This document shows positions 62,907 to 64,000 of a stretch of DNA of 64,000 bases, piece after piece (position 1 is the first letter of the stretch; every line of letters starts with the position of its first letter). Location of the stretch: positions 1 through 64,000 of the forward strand of contig OY829281.1 in the NCBI GenBank assembly GCA_963691715.1. Direction: 5' to 3'. A model generated the notes under the pieces. It made no database searches and was not told the DNA's origin. It saw only the letters and a program-made list of their open reading frames with translations. This stretch comes from HXMU1420-13 sp963691715 (GTDB lineage Bacteria; Bacteroidota; Rhodothermia; Balneolales; Balneolaceae). Made by a program: the position numbers and the translations under genes.

Positions 62907-64000
62907 TCATTTCGCAGAAACTACCATCAACTCATCCCATTTGGTAGTGTATTTTTTACTTAGATAGTTTTGGTTCATCAGCCATTTATTTTTATTGGTT
63001 CCTTTTTTATGTAAACCTGTAGCCGCAAAAGCCATATGATTTCTACCATATTTAGAATTGATTTTATCCATGCTTTCCATCAGCCTAAACTGTTTTTGAG
63101 TGTACATTTCTGGGTCAAATAGATTCATTTGTACCTCAGATTGCGGTACAATTCCGGTCAGCATCACTGCTGCTTTTTTGTATTTTCTGCCTGGCTCAAA
63201 TACCTGTTCTGCTAATTTCTTTGCAATAGTAATTAGCGTAGGGGTATGTGCTGTGGGAACTGGAATGGAGAAATAAGCCCCAAATTTATATTTCCCCTTA
63301 ATATCCTCGTATTTATCGCCAATTAGTTGTATCTGTATACAAGAAGTTATCGAATGTTGCGCGCGCAATTTCTCTGCTGCACGGGTAGTAAATGTGGAAA
63401 GAGCCTCTGATATTTCTTCTAAGTCATACAAAGGTTTACCAAACATCCTTGAAGATAGGATTCCTTTTCGTGAATCTCTTCCAACACCTAAGCCAGAACA
63501 CGGGCATTCATTCAGTTCTAGAACAGTTCGAAGTCCAGTAACTGCCATTTGTTTGCGCACCCACTTTTTATTTGTAATGGTATGCTTTAGTTGAAGAGCA
63601 TTTTGAATGCCATAGCGGTGCAGACGAATTGTAAGTCCATTTCCAATACCCCAAATTTTACGAACGGGGAATGTTTCTAATAATTCATCTTTATTTGATG
63701 ATGCACTAAAATCAAATACCCCTTTATATTCGGGATTTTTTTTTGCGATATGGTTCGCCACTTTCGCTAATGTTTTGGTAGAAGCAATTCCAACGGAAAC
63801 AGGTATTCCAGTCCATTTTTGAACCGTTTCTCGGATTATTTTTCCATAGTCAGTTAAACTGGGAAACATAGTTGTAGATACTTCTACAAATGCTTCATCG
63901 ATACTATACACTTCTATGTTATGTGTTAGTTTGCGTAATGTTTCCATCACACGATGGCTCATATCTCCATAAAGTGCATAATTCGAAGATCGAACAATCA
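62907..64000 (-). CDS. umuC: DNA polymerase V catalytic subunit UmuC (5' end outside window)
   Basis: A Y-family translesion polymerase; 363 codons are visible and the start lies beyond the window. The frame upstream of the internal Met at 63962 continues as SSNYALYGDMSHRVM to the window edge, so 63962 is not the start. The catalytic acidic pair is in YSIDEAFVEV. The thumb helix-hairpin-helix is at KIWGIGNGLTIRLHRYGI, and the C-terminal region has NLFDPEMY. UmuC needs UmuD, whose gene would normally lie just upstream, outside the window. Confidence 0.95.
   Translation of the reverse strand, partial: IVRSSNYALYGDMSHRVMETLRKLTHNIEVYSIDEAFVEVSTTMFPSLTDYGKIIRETVQKWTGIPVSVGIASTKTLAKVANHIAKKNPEYKGVFDFSASSNKDELLETFPVRKIWGIGNGLTIRLHRYGIQNALQLKHTITNKKWVRKQMAVTGLRTVLELNECPCSGLGVGRDSRKGILSSRMFGKPLYDLEEISEALSTFTTRAAEKLRAQHSITSCIQIQLIGDKYEDIKGKYKFGAYFSIPVPTAHTPTLITIAKKLAEQVFEPGRKYKKAAVMLTGIVPQSEVQMNLFDPEMYTQKQFRLMESMDKINSKYGRNHMAFAATGLHKKGTNKNKWLMNQNYLSKKYTTKWDELMVVSAK

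Overview
This window reads as chromosomal DNA from a low-GC, flagellated marine-type member of the Bacteroidota/Balneolota group, most likely Balneola-like. The grounds are two proteins ending in type IX secretion (T9SS) type-A sorting domains of the NYPNPFNPTT...KKMTLxK kind, S9D glutamyl endopeptidase, DUF1800/DUF1501, NEW3 and bPH2 families typical of this group, AT-rich spacers, and tandem flagellins, which are unusual in Bacteroidota proper but present in Balneolota. The taxonomy is inference from protein style. I see no rRNA, tRNA, CRISPR array, transposase or phage genes.

Layout. 1-1.3 kb: end of one flagellin gene and a complete second one, each with a strong terminator. 1.4-4.1 kb: a secreted transglutaminase-like protein and a membrane class III nucleotide cyclase. 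4.2-10 kb: a YgjP-type metallopeptidase with an in-frame stop near its end, ABC-F proteins (Uup-like, EttA) and a GH2-like glycosidase. 10-11.2 kb: two paralogous small envelope beta-barrel proteins. 11.3-20 kb: a five-gene minus-strand ABC-2 export module (PDZ protein, NEW3 protein, ATPase, two permeases) divergent from its own histidine kinase and OmpR-type regulator, with OmpR-style direct repeats between them. 20-26.5 kb: HisKA_2 sensor kinase, UMF1 transporter, bPH2 pair, arsenate reductase, unknown gene. 26.5-29.7 kb: a YncE-like propeller with a His/Met-rich copper-site-like loop and an LVIVD/Ig-like protein. 29.9-35.6 kb: glycine dehydrogenase, a small membrane protein, S9D peptidase. 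35.7-39.3 kb: a GS-like ligase / small-molecule kinase / HAD phosphatase cassette and a lipoprotein. 39.6-45.2 kb: DUF1800 plus DUF1501-T9SS, LpxH-like phosphoesterase plus glycosyltransferase, DinB protein. 45.3-49 kb: an M16 peptidase pair, the second member frameshifted. 49-53 kb: a GntR/HutC regulator interrupted by a stop codon, divergent from a four-gene sulfur cluster (two YeeE/YedE half-transporters, persulfide dioxygenase-rhodanese, TauE/SafE). 53-59.4 kb: amino-acid permease, Tag, PEP carboxylase, branched-chain aminotransferase. 59.4-62.9 kb: an accessory patch with a RelE/ParE toxin-antitoxin pair, CrcB, and a BspA-like T9SS surface protein lying between two 114-bp copies of the 3' end of the neighbouring 2-hydroxyacid dehydrogenase gene. 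The window ends inside umuC.

Most notable: (i) the duplicated 3' gene end flanking the BspA-like gene, which looks like an acquired cassette; (ii) three genes broken by single-base lesions, each with an intact family-typical continuation; (iii) the export module with its candidate operator; (iv) the GS-like/kinase/phosphatase cassette; (v) the sulfur cluster with a dyad operator whose cognate repressor gene carries a stop codon.
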